Assembly (NCBI GenBank): GCA_025935925.1
Contig: JAICUI010000029.1
Location: 1 to 38,064 of the forward strand
Source of the DNA: Chloroflexota bacterium
GTDB taxonomy: Bacteria > Chloroflexota > Limnocylindria > Limnocylindrales > CSP1-4
DNA: 38,064 nucleotides
Direction: 5' to 3'
Part shown: one piece after another, positions 1 to 7,283 of the stretch
How the letters are laid out: each line of letters opens with the position of its first letter
Position numbering within the stretch: the first letter of the stretch is position 1
Made by a program: the position numbers and the translations under genes
The notes under the pieces: generated by a model
What the model was told of the DNA's origin: nothing
Seen by the model: the letters and a program-made list of their open reading frames with translations, nothing else
The model's database searches: none

Positions 1-23
1 AGGCAGGAGAGCAGGCGACGAGC

Positions 24-231
24 GTGACGGGAGACGGAGTGGCGGCGCAGCCCGCAACGGACGACCGGGAGATCGTGATCTCGCGCGTGATCGATACACC
101 TCGGGACGTGGTGTTCGACGCGTTCACCGAGGTCCGGCACCTCGCGCGATGGTGGGGCTCCCCGAAGCGTTCACGACCGCGACGCGGTCGTTCGAGTTTA
201 GCGTGGGGGCGTGTGCGGCGTCGTGCGCGGC
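24..231 (+). pseudogene. AHSA1/SRPBCC-domain protein remnant (frameshifted)
   Basis: The first 45 or so residues from a GTG at 24 read as the N-terminus of an AHSA1-type START-like protein: REIVISRVIDTPRDVVFDAF, then HLARWW. Family members normally continue with a GFTTTTRSFEFRPGGVW-like stretch. Here that continuation is in the next frame (EAFTTATRSFEF, from about 165), and a trace of the PGGVW motif (GGVCG) sits in the third frame near 210. A stop follows in each frame by about 240. I infer a truncated gene carrying at least two frameshifts. The usual neighbour, an ArsR repressor, would lie upstream of the window. Sequencing error could explain one shift but not the missing C-terminal two thirds. 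Confidence 0.6.
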
Positions 232-287
232 TGACGTAACGCTCGCCCGCGGCCGCGTGGACGCCACGCGGCGGCGACACTGGGCGC

Positions 288-1478
288 ATGCAGCGACTCC
301 GCGACGAGGTGCGTCGCGCCATGGCCCCCGGACTCGCCCTGGTCACGGCCTTCCTCCTGGGGGCCGCCGTCATCGTGGTGACGGACTTCGACCACCTGCG
401 ACTGCTGGCGACCGACCCGCCCGCGGCGATCGGCGGTGCGCTCGCGGCCGTCGTCGAGGGCTACGCTTCGATGTTCGCGGGCGCGATCGGGGATCCCGCC
501 CGCATCGTCGCCGCGATCCAGGGCGGCGGCGCGCGCGACACGGCGGCCGCCCTCCGACCACTCTCCGAGACGCTGATCAGCGCGACGCCGTTCATCTTCG
601 CGGGGCTCGGGCTGGCGGTGTCGTTCCGCGCAGGCCTGTTCAACCTCGGCGTCGACGGACAGTTCCTCATCGGCGGCCTCGGCGCCTCGATCACGGCGAC
701 GCTCGTCACGGGGGTGCTGCCGCCACCGCTCGCCCTCGTGGTCGGGATCGCGGGCGGGACGCTCGCGGGCGCCGCGTACGGGTTCGTGCCCGGCGTGCTC
801 AAGGCGCGTACGGGCGCGCACGAGGTCATCACGACGCTGATGCTCAACGGCATCGCGCCCAACCTCGCGTTCCTGATCGTCGGGATGATCGACCTCTCGC
901 GCCCGCGCGGGTCCCTGCCGGCGGTGCCGCGCATCCTCGACCTGCCGACCATCCGGGTCGACTACGGGTTCGTCGTCGCCGTCCTGATGGCCGGCATCGT
1001 CTCGTGGCTGCTGTTCCGCACGACCCTCGGGTTCGAGCTGCGGGCCGCCGGGTTCAGCCGCACCGCCGCCAGCGCCGCCGGCGTCCGGTCCGGCCGAACG
1101 ACGATCGTGGCGCTGTCGATCTCCGGCGGGCTCGTCGGCATGGGCAGCGCGTTCTTCGGCCTCGGGCCCGCGCAGGGGTTCTCGGGTGGCCCCACGTTCG
1201 ACTACGGGTACGTTGCGATCGCGCTCGCCCTGCTCGCCGGCGGGCGACCGAGCGGCGTCGTGGTCACGGCGCTCCTCTACGGCGCGCTCACGACCGGGGC
1301 GAAGAACATGGTCATCGCGACGGGCATCCCGCTGGCGCTGCTGAGCGTCATCGTCGCGTTCGCGATCATGTTCGTCGCGGCGCCGGAGCTCACGCGCTCG
1401 ATCTGGCGGCTCCCGGCTCGGCGGCCCGGCACAGGGACCGGACCGAACGCCCCCGCGGGGCCGCCGGTCTCGATCTGA
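288..1478 (+). CDS. ABC transporter permease, simple sugar/nucleoside type (BPD_transp_2)
   Basis: This 396-residue polytopic membrane protein has the arrangement of NupP/YufP-like permeases that work with BMP-type lipoproteins. A first membrane helix at about residues 12-32 is followed by a poorly hydrophobic segment, then ATPFIFAGLGLAVSFRAGLFNLGVDGQFL at about 100-130, the hallmark of the family, and about eight more hydrophobic segments. The EVITTLMLNGIA motif near 180 is also typical. Known relatives form an inner-membrane channel for nucleosides or simple sugars together with a duplicated ATPase and a second permease. Neither partner is present on either side: a broken AHSA1 gene lies upstream and a convergent hypothetical gene downstream. 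It may be a leftover subunit or may pair with subunits encoded elsewhere. The C-terminal 20 residues are Pro/Gly rich. Confidence 0.85.
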   Translation: MQRLRDEVRRAMAPGLALVTAFLLGAAVIVVTDFDHLRLLATDPPAAIGGALAAVVEGYASMFAGAIGDPARIVAAIQGGGARDTAAALRPLSETLISATPFIFAGLGLAVSFRAGLFNLGVDGQFLIGGLGASITATLVTGVLPPPLALVVGIAGGTLAGAAYGFVPGVLKARTGAHEVITTLMLNGIAPNLAFLIVGMIDLSRPRGSLPAVPRILDLPTIRVDYGFVVAVLMAGIVSWLLFRTTLGFELRAAGFSRTAASAAGVRSGRTTIVALSISGGLVGMGSAFFGLGPAQGFSGGPTFDYGYVAIALALLAGGRPSGVVVTALLYGALTTGAKNMVIATGIPLALLSVIVAFAIMFVAAPELTRSIWRLPARRPGTGTGPNAPAGPPVSI

Positions 1479-1494
1479 TTCGCGCGACCGTGCT

Positions 1495-1510
1495 CGGCGA
1501 CCCGTCGCCG
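1495..1510. terminator. Short hairpin between convergent genes
   Basis: CGGCGA (1495-1500) and TCGCCG (1505-1510) form a perfect 6-bp stem with a CCCG loop, exactly in the 32-nt gap between the permease stop and the stop of the convergent coiled-coil gene. No T-tract follows, so intrinsic termination is unproven. The position suits a bidirectional terminator. Confidence 0.4.
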
Positions 1511-1942
1511 CTACGGCCGGGAGAGGTCCTCGGCGTGGGCGCGTCGTGCCCCTTCCTCGCCGGCGTGGTAGTCGTCGCGCGCGTCGGACTCGGCCTGCGT
1601 CGTGCGGGTCACGGTGTCCTCGCCGCGGCCATGCTCGGCGTGGGCGGAGCGCGCGTACTCGGCCGCCTCATCGGCGACGGCTCGCGCGGTGCGGGCGGCG
1701 TCCTCGGCCGCCTCGGCCGCCTTCTGGGCCATGGTCGCGAGCTCTTCGGCGACGCCGGCGCGGACGTCCGCGCGCGCCGCGGTGTCGGCGGCAAGCTTGG
1801 CGAGGCGCTTCGCCAGCTCCGCGGCACGCGTGGCCTCGCGCCAGGCTTCGAGAAGATCCGCGGTCGTCACGTCCAGTTCGTCCACCCTCTCATCGTCGAG
1901 CCGCGCGGATGACGGGACCCCGTTGCCGGGGAGGTACGACAT
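1511..1942 (-). CDS. Hypothetical Ala-rich coiled-coil protein
   Basis: I do not recognise the family. The ATG at 1942 gives 143 residues beginning MSYLPGNG. I chose it because a longer reading (from 2053) would run into the tRNA gene, and because AAGGCG lies upstream as a weak ribosome binding site. After about 30 residues the protein is almost entirely Ala, Glu, Arg and Asp in a heptad-like pattern (for example AAELAKRLAKLAADTAAR), predicting one long helix or coiled coil to about residue 105. The tail is acidic and His-containing. No membrane segment or signal peptide is visible. Part of the open frame could be a by-product of the high GC content, so I am only moderately sure that it is expressed. 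Confidence 0.5.
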   Translation of the reverse strand: MSYLPGNGVPSSARLDDERVDELDVTTADLLEAWREATRAAELAKRLAKLAADTAARADVRAGVAEELATMAQKAAEAAEDAARTARAVADEAAEYARSAHAEHGRGEDTVTRTTQAESDARDDYHAGEEGARRAHAEDLSRP

Positions 1943-2041
1943 TACGCCGTTGTCGCCTTGCGTCAATCGAGCGAGGCGGCGTTGGACCGGCGCACCGGTC
2001 GGGGCCACGCGTTCGCGGCCATGGAGGCGCACCGAGGGTGG

Positions 2042-2116
2042 TGGAGCCGACACTCGGATTTGAACCGAGGACCTGCTGTTTACGAAACAGCTGCTCTACC
2101 GCTGAGCTATGTCGGC
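2042..2116 (-). tRNA. tRNA-Thr (anticodon CGT), CCA encoded
   Basis: Read on the minus strand, a 72-nt body (2116-2045) folds as a full cloverleaf. The acceptor is GCCGACA/TGTCGGC, the D stem GCTC/GAGC, and the anticodon stem GCTGT/ACAGC around the loop TTCGTAA. The variable loop is AGGTC and the T stem is CTCGG/CCGAG around TTCAAAT. Anticodon CGT reads ACG, threonine. The discriminator is T, and CCA (2044-2042) is encoded in the DNA. It stands alone between the coiled-coil gene and the end of iolD. The 118 bases between its 5' end and the iolD stop hold nothing I can identify. Confidence 0.97.
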
Positions 2117-2234
2117 GCGGACGAGAGTGTACCAAGCGTCGCCAAGGACGAGCCCGACCATGTGGCCGCTGCCGGCCCCTGCAGACGCGGCCCCCAGGAG
2201 CACGGCGATCGGCGAGACGTGCGGCAGCGATCGC

Positions 2235-4139
2235 TCACAGCAAGTCCCGGCGCTGGCTCGCCAGGTTCCGCTCATAGCGGCCGCGCGCCTCGCGGACGTT
2301 GTCCTGGGTGCTCGCGGCCGCGACCGGCACGTCCCACCACGTCTCCATCCCGGGCAGACGCCCCTCGGGTGAGGTGGGCACGACGATGACGGTCGGCCGG
2401 TCGCGGCGCGCGCGTGCATCGGCGAGCGCCTCGCGGATCTCGCCGGGCGTCCGGGCGTCGAAGGCCACCGCACCCATTGCCGCGGCATGCGCGCGGAAGT
2501 CAACGGGCACGTAGGGCCCCTCGAGCCGGTCGCGACCGCGATCGCGGAACCGCAGCTCGTTGCCGAAGTCGCGCACCCCGGACGACCGCGCCAGGTCGAG
2601 GATGCACTGGAAGCCGTGGTTGTCGAGCACGACGATCGTCACCGGCAGCCCCTCCGCGACGGCCGTGACGATCTCCGAGTTGAGCATCAGGTACGACCCG
2701 TCGCCGACGATCACCACGACATGTCGGTCGGCGTCCGCCAGCTGGACGCCGAGACCGGCGGCGATCTCGTAACCCATGCACGAGTAGCCGTACTCGAGGT
2801 GGTACGCCTGCGGGTCTTCGGGCCGCCAGAGCTTGAGCAGGTCGCCCGGCAGGCTCCCGGCCGCACACACGACGGTCGCATGGCCGCCGACGGCGTCATT
2901 GACGATGCCGATGATCTCGGGCTGGGCAAGGACGCCGTCCGTGTTGCGGGTGCCCTCGTCCCCCGCGCGATGGCGGTCGACCGTCGCGTCCCATTCGCGC
3001 TTTTCGGCCGCGACGCGGTCGCGGTACGCCCGGTCCGTGCCCGCCCAGCCGGTCGACGCCAGCGCGTCCGCAATGGCCACCAGCGCCTCGCGGGCGTCTG
3101 CGACCATCGGCAGTGCGCGCAGCTTCGTCGCGTCCATCGCCGTCACGTTGATCCCCAGGAACTGCACGCCGGGATGCTGGAACGCCGTCTTGGACGCGGT
3201 CACGAAGTCGCCCATGCGTGTGCCCACGCCGATCACGAGGTCCGCGTCCCGCGCGAGTCGGTTCGCCGCGAGCCCTCCCGCTGCTCCGATGGGACCGACG
3301 TTCCAGGCGTGATTCCAAGGCAGGACACCCTTGCCCGCCTGGGTTTCGGCGACCGGGATGCCGAATCGCCTCGCGAATCCGTCGAGCGCGCCCCACGCCT
3401 CGCTGTAGCGAACACCGCCGCCCGCGACGATGAGCGGGGCGCGGGCCGCGCTGACGAGCCCGACGGCGCGCGCCACTGCGTCCCGGTCGGGCAGCGGCCG
3501 CCGCACATTCCACACGCGCGGCGCGAAGAACGCCTCCGGCCAGTCGTAGGCCTCGGATTGCACGTCCTCCGGGAGCGCGAGGGTGACGGCGCCGGTTTCC
3601 GCCGGGTCGGTAAGGACGCGGAATGCCTCGGGCAGGCTCGAGAGGAGCTGCTCGGGGCGGCTGATGCGGTCGAAGAAGCGGGACACCGGGCGGAAGGCGT
3701 CATTGGCGCTGACGTCACGCTCCACCGGGTGCTCGACCTGCTGCAGCACCGGATCGACCAGCCGGTTCGCGAAGTAGTCGCTGGGCAGCAGGAGCACCGG
3801 GAGCCGGTTGACGGTCGCCGTCGCGGCGCCCGTGATCATGTTCGTGGCGCCCGGGCCGATCGACGACGTGCACGCGAACGTCCGCATCCGCCGGTGATGC
3901 TTGGCGAACGCGGAGGCGATGTGCACCTGGGCCTGCTCGTTCTGCGGCCGGTAGTACGGCATGCCGCACTCGTCGCCGAGCTCCTCGAGCGCCTGCCCGA
4001 GGCCCGCGACGTTGCCGTGGCCGAAGATTCCCCAGACGCCGGCGATGAACCGGTGTCGCTCGCCGTCGCGCTCCACGTCCTGCTGTGCGAGGAACCGCAC
4101 GATGGCCTGGCCCACCGTCAGCCGGATCGTGCTCTCCAC
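2235..4139 (-). CDS. iolD: 3D-(3,5/4)-trihydroxycyclohexane-1,2-dione hydrolase IolD
   Basis: IolD is a thiamine diphosphate enzyme that opens the ring of trihydroxycyclohexane-1,2-dione to 5-deoxy-glucuronate, the third step of myo-inositol catabolism. The 634 residues match the usual length. The N-terminal part has GIFGHGNVAGLG (38-49) and YRPQNEQAQVHIA with the activating Glu at 68. The C-terminal TPP-binding motif GDGSYLMLNSEI occurs near residue 480, followed by VLDNHGF. The start is GTG at 4139, with a strong GGAGGAAG Shine-Dalgarno on the minus strand (about 4144-4151). It is the last gene of the iolG-iolE-iolB-iolD unit, 60 nt after iolB. The general acetolactate synthase family is an alternative, but the N-terminal IolD-specific stretch and the context argue for IolD. 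Confidence 0.96.
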   Translation of the reverse strand: MESTIRLTVGQAIVRFLAQQDVERDGERHRFIAGVWGIFGHGNVAGLGQALEELGDECGMPYYRPQNEQAQVHIASAFAKHHRRMRTFACTSSIGPGATNMITGAATATVNRLPVLLLPSDYFANRLVDPVLQQVEHPVERDVSANDAFRPVSRFFDRISRPEQLLSSLPEAFRVLTDPAETGAVTLALPEDVQSEAYDWPEAFFAPRVWNVRRPLPDRDAVARAVGLVSAARAPLIVAGGGVRYSEAWGALDGFARRFGIPVAETQAGKGVLPWNHAWNVGPIGAAGGLAANRLARDADLVIGVGTRMGDFVTASKTAFQHPGVQFLGINVTAMDATKLRALPMVADAREALVAIADALASTGWAGTDRAYRDRVAAEKREWDATVDRHRAGDEGTRNTDGVLAQPEIIGIVNDAVGGHATVVCAAGSLPGDLLKLWRPEDPQAYHLEYGYSCMGYEIAAGLGVQLADADRHVVVIVGDGSYLMLNSEIVTAVAEGLPVTIVVLDNHGFQCILDLARSSGVRDFGNELRFRDRGRDRLEGPYVPVDFRAHAAAMGAVAFDARTPGEIREALADARARRDRPTVIVVPTSPEGRLPGMETWWDVPVAAASTQDNVREARGRYERNLASQRRDLL

Positions 4140-4199
4140 CTGCTTCCTCCGATCTCGCGCTGGTTCGCCTGCGTCCGCCGCCCGATGGTGCGGTGACGA

Positions 4200-5099
4200 T
4201 CAGCCGCGTTCGCCGTCCGTCGGGCTCGGCGGTGCCCAGTTCATGAGCCAGGCATGGTCGGGATCCAGGGTGAACCGCCACTCGCGGGTCGGCCCCGCCA
4301 TCACGTTGAGGTACCAGCAGTCGTACCCGGCCGGAACGCCGACCGGGTGGTACCCCTCGGGCACGAGGACGACGTCGCCATCGCGGGGCGCCATCGACTC
4401 GTCGAGCCGGCCGTCGGCCGTGTACACGCGCGCCAGGGCGAACCCCTCGGGACGGGCGAAGCGGTAGTAGTACAGCTCCTCGAGTCGCGACTCGTTCGGC
4501 GGGTCATCGGTGTCGTGCTTGTGCGGCGGGTAGCTGGACCAGTTGCCGCCGGGCGTGAAGACCTCGAACGCGATGAGCCGGCCCGCCTCGGTCGCGGGCG
4601 GGAGCAGGTGATGCACCCGACGCGCCGTGTTGCCTTCGCCGCGCTCCTCGATGGCGACGTCGCGAGGGTCGATCGCGACCGTCCGCCGGATGGCGCCACC
4701 GGGCGCGGCGGCGATGGCGACGAGCGACGCCGTCTCGGCGTCCACCCGGACATCGACGCCGGGTTCGACGAGCACCACCGGCGCAGGCGGGCCCTCGAAC
4801 ACCGAGGCGCGCGAGCCGAGGCTGCCGAGGTCCCGTCCACCGGCGGCCACACGGGCGCGCCCCTCGAGCGGAAGCACGAGGCGCTCCCGATCGTCCGCGG
4901 CGCACCGGATCGTGTTGCCCGGCTGCAGCCGGTACGCGTGGAACGAGAGATAGTCCCACCGCTCGGTCGCGCCCCGCTCGATGCCGCACACCTCGCCGTC
5001 CGGACCCGGCACGGTGGGCGCGCGATGGAGGAGGTGGCGCGCGGCCGCCGGACGACCGACGGAGCCCGCCGAATACGGAGTCGTCGCGGGGAACGTCAT
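4200..5099 (-). CDS. iolB: 5-deoxy-glucuronate isomerase IolB
   Basis: IolB converts 5-deoxy-glucuronate to 2-deoxy-5-keto-D-gluconate (fourth step of inositol breakdown). The protein is a 299-residue bicupin. The conserved C-terminal cupin is clear: PPHKHD supplies metal-binding His residues, followed by RLEELYYYRF, a DGDVVLVPEGYHPV turn, and YLNVMAGPTREW near the end, the family signature. The first cupin (residues about 20-150) is less conserved, as usual. The ATG at 5099 has only a weak G-rich ribosome binding site, and the gene lies 66 nt after iolE. No signal peptide; cytoplasmic. Length and motifs are normal, so an active enzyme is expected. Confidence 0.95.
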   Translation of the reverse strand: MTFPATTPYSAGSVGRPAAARHLLHRAPTVPGPDGEVCGIERGATERWDYLSFHAYRLQPGNTIRCAADDRERLVLPLEGRARVAAGGRDLGSLGSRASVFEGPPAPVVLVEPGVDVRVDAETASLVAIAAAPGGAIRRTVAIDPRDVAIEERGEGNTARRVHHLLPPATEAGRLIAFEVFTPGGNWSSYPPHKHDTDDPPNESRLEELYYYRFARPEGFALARVYTADGRLDESMAPRDGDVVLVPEGYHPVGVPAGYDCWYLNVMAGPTREWRFTLDPDHAWLMNWAPPSPTDGERG

Positions 5100-5165
5100 C
5101 GGTGACCCGCCCTCGCATTCGACTTCACGGCCATGTCCCTCGATCGTCGCGGCGGCGTCAAGGCG

Positions 5166-6080
5166 TCAGATGCCGAACCGGCGGAGGTAGTCCCGGTTCC
5201 GGCGCTGGGTCGCCACCACGGAATCCGGGCTATCGGATGCCCGCAGGAACTGGTCCTGCTCGATCACGAGCCAGCCCGCATATCCGTTCCGCCGAAGCGT
5301 CTCGATCACGGCGTCGATACGCGAGTCGCCCTCGCCGAGCGGGCAGAACACGCCGCGACCCAGCGCCTCCTCGAGACCCTTGCCCTCCCGCTTGACCCCG
5401 TCCATCACGGCGGTCCGGCAGTCCTTGATGTGCACGTGACGGATCACGTCGCGGTAGTCGTCGGCGGCGCGGGCCGGGTCCGCGCCGCCGAACCGGAAAT
5501 GGCCGGTATCGAGGCACAGGCCGACGAGCGACGGGTCGATGCGGTCCATCACCCGGGCGATCTCGTCGGCGGTCTCGACGTACGTCCCGGCGTGCGGATG
5601 CAGCACGGGCTCGAAGCCCTCGGCGCGGCAGATCTCGGCCGCCCGATGGAGGTTCGCGATCAGCGCCTCGAACCGCGCCGCCGGCAGCCAGGCCTCGGGA
5701 TGCTCCTCGATCCGGCCCGAGAACGCCAGCCGCTCGGGCTCGTCGAAGTGGTCCGAGAGCACGGCGAGAGGGCGGGACCCGTCGGGCGCGCCGTCCCTGA
5801 TCAGCGCGAGGCTGTCCCGCAGCCATGCGCGGTCGTCGTCCGACTTCTCGTCCCGGCTGAAGTGCTGCGGCAGGAACGCGCCGACGAGCGCCAACCCGCG
5901 CGTGCGGAGGCGTAGCCGCACCTCGTCCGCGGTGCCGAGGAAGCCCGGCGGCCCGAGCTCGGTGCCCTCGACACCGATCTCGACCATCCAGTCGAGCATC
6001 TCGTCCGGGCCCGGCATCCACGCATCCTCGACGAGGATCTCGTCGACGCCGAACGAGACGGGCGCACTGGCGACGCGCAT
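5166..6080 (-). CDS. iolE: Inosose dehydratase-like TIM-barrel protein IolE
   Basis: This belongs to the xylose isomerase-like/AP-endonuclease-2 TIM-barrel family. By motif and context it is IolE, which dehydrates 2-keto-myo-inositol to the diketone used by IolD. I start it at the ATG at 6080 (MRVASAPVSFGVDEI), 4 nt after the iolG stop; upstream extension only shadows iolG. The 304 residues carry ELGPPGFLG near 40, LHPHAGTYVE near 165, GLCLDTGHFRFGG near 190, HVHIKD near 215 and VIEQDQF near 275. These supply the His, Asp and Glu metal ligands of the barrel. Other sugar isomerases or epimerases share this fold, but co-location with iolG, iolB and iolD makes IolE by far the best call. Confidence 0.9.
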   Translation of the reverse strand: MRVASAPVSFGVDEILVEDAWMPGPDEMLDWMVEIGVEGTELGPPGFLGTADEVRLRLRTRGLALVGAFLPQHFSRDEKSDDDRAWLRDSLALIRDGAPDGSRPLAVLSDHFDEPERLAFSGRIEEHPEAWLPAARFEALIANLHRAAEICRAEGFEPVLHPHAGTYVETADEIARVMDRIDPSLVGLCLDTGHFRFGGADPARAADDYRDVIRHVHIKDCRTAVMDGVKREGKGLEEALGRGVFCPLGEGDSRIDAVIETLRRNGYAGWLVIEQDQFLRASDSPDSVVATQRRNRDYLRRFGI

Positions 6081-6084
6081 CCCC

Positions 6085-7215
6085 TCAGGCCTCCCCGGGA
6101 CCGGTGGCAGGTCGTCCGCGCGACGCGAGCCGAAAGGCGTCGATGAGCGCCAGGAGGTCCGCTCTGGCCGCCTCGACGGTGGCGCGCACCGGAGCACCGG
6201 TCGTGATCGAGTCATGGAACGCCCGCAGCTCGTTGCGGAACGCCTCCTCGTACGAGGCTCGGTGCTCGGTCGTCTCGAGGCCGGCCACCGTGCCGTCAGG
6301 TCGCCGCTCGACCAGGCGCGTCGGGAAGTGGCGGAGGTACGGCGAGGGGAACGTCAGCTCCAGGATCCGGTCGCGGCAGTAGGCGGTGACGCGCTCGCGG
6401 TAGAAGGGGACCCCCGGCAGGTTCAGGTGCTCGAGATGCGCCCGTCCGTCGGCAGGGAGGAGCCAGTCGAGGCTCACGCCTCGGCCCTCGTCGAACATGG
6501 CAGCGGCGGCCAGCGTCAGCGGTCCATCGATCCCGAGCGAGCCCAACAGGTGGTGGGCAAGGCTCACGTCGTGGACGAGCGAGCCCAGGAAGGCCTCGAA
6601 GGCGCGGGCCTCCGCACGGTCGGGGTCGACGCCGAGCGCGTCGCGGACCGCCGCGGCGGCGCCGGCCCGGGTGTCGCGGACGAGCTCGGGCGGGACGTCG
6701 CGGCCCGTCACCAGGCCGAGGTGGTCGACGAACGGCGCCTGGTCCGGGTCGCTGACCTCGACGCTCAGATGGACGAGGTCCACCTGTCCGTCACGAAGGC
6801 GCTCGACCATCATCTCCGTCGCCGGGTCGTGGAGCTTCATGTAGCCGACCTGCACGACGCGGTCGCCGCGGGCAGCGAGGATCTCGTCGACCTCGGCGAC
6901 CGTCACCGCCAGCGGCTTCTCGCAGAACACGTGGACGCCGGCCGCGAGGGCCGTCAGGACCGCGGCGCGATGGGCCGGGTCGGGGACGGCGATCACGACG
7001 GCATCGAGGTCGAGCGCGAGCGCCTCCTCGAGCGTGGCGACGGCGTTCGGGATCGAATACCGGCTCGCGACGGCCTGGCGAACCGTCGCGGACGGGTCCG
7101 CAACGACGACGAAGTCGAACCGTTCGCGCTCGTCCCACAGCGTCGGCGCGTGGGCGGCCTGTCCCACGAGCCCGGCCCCGAACAAGCCGACGCGCACCCG
7201 GGCGGAGCCTGTCAC
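6085..7215 (-). CDS. iolG: Gfo/Idh/MocA oxidoreductase, probable inositol 2-dehydrogenase IolG
   Basis: A 376-residue NAD(P)-dependent dehydrogenase. The Rossmann motif GLFGAGLVGQ is at 10-19 and the family's catalytic EKP motif (VFCEKPLAV) at 99-101. In the C-terminal domain FLGSLVHDVSLAHHLLG contributes the second catalytic His/Asp region. As first gene of the iol unit it most likely oxidises myo-inositol to 2-keto-myo-inositol. It is about 30 residues longer than Bacillus IolG and its C-terminal domain diverges, so scyllo-inositol or a related cyclitol is possible. It starts with GTG at 7215. A direct-repeat operator lies 44 bp upstream at 7259-7276. Its GTG overlaps the distant stop of the reading frame that runs antisense to the P450 gene. 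Confidence 0.82.
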   Translation of the reverse strand: MTGSARVRVGLFGAGLVGQAAHAPTLWDERERFDFVVVADPSATVRQAVASRYSIPNAVATLEEALALDLDAVVIAVPDPAHRAAVLTALAAGVHVFCEKPLAVTVAEVDEILAARGDRVVQVGYMKLHDPATEMMVERLRDGQVDLVHLSVEVSDPDQAPFVDHLGLVTGRDVPPELVRDTRAGAAAAVRDALGVDPDRAEARAFEAFLGSLVHDVSLAHHLLGSLGIDGPLTLAAAAMFDEGRGVSLDWLLPADGRAHLEHLNLPGVPFYRERVTAYCRDRILELTFPSPYLRHFPTRLVERRPDGTVAGLETTEHRASYEEAFRNELRAFHDSITTGAPVRATVEAARADLLALIDAFRLASRGRPATGPGEA

Positions 7216-7258
7216 CGGCGGACCTCGTCGGCGTCCGCGAGGACCCGTTGACGCCGCT

Positions 7259-7276
7259 GGTTCACTTTTGGTTCAA
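7259..7276 (-). promoter_or_regulatory. 11-bp-period direct-repeat operator (iolG/P450 divergent promoter)
   Basis: On the minus strand this reads TTGAACC-AAAA-GTGAACC (GGTTCAC TTTT GGTTCAA on plus). It is the only plausible control element in the 68-bp gap between the divergent iolG and P450 starts. It lies 44 bp before iolG and only 7 bp before the P450 GTG, where it would cover the ribosome binding site region. The same arrangement recurs at six other places in the window. Confidence 0.7.
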
Positions 7277-7283
7277 TTGGCCG

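Noticed and set aside
1943..2053. N-terminal extension of the coiled-coil gene to 2053
   Set aside because: It would overlap the acceptor and T arm of the tRNA gene; the ATG at 1942 is sufficient.
2057..2067. TTTGAACC-like sequence resembling the regulon heptamer
   Set aside because: It is part of the T arm of tRNA-Thr and has no partner 11 bp away.
2487..4196. Plus-strand frame opposite iolD
   Set aside because: No recognisable motif; mirrors the codon use of iolD, which has full family motifs and a good ribosome binding site.
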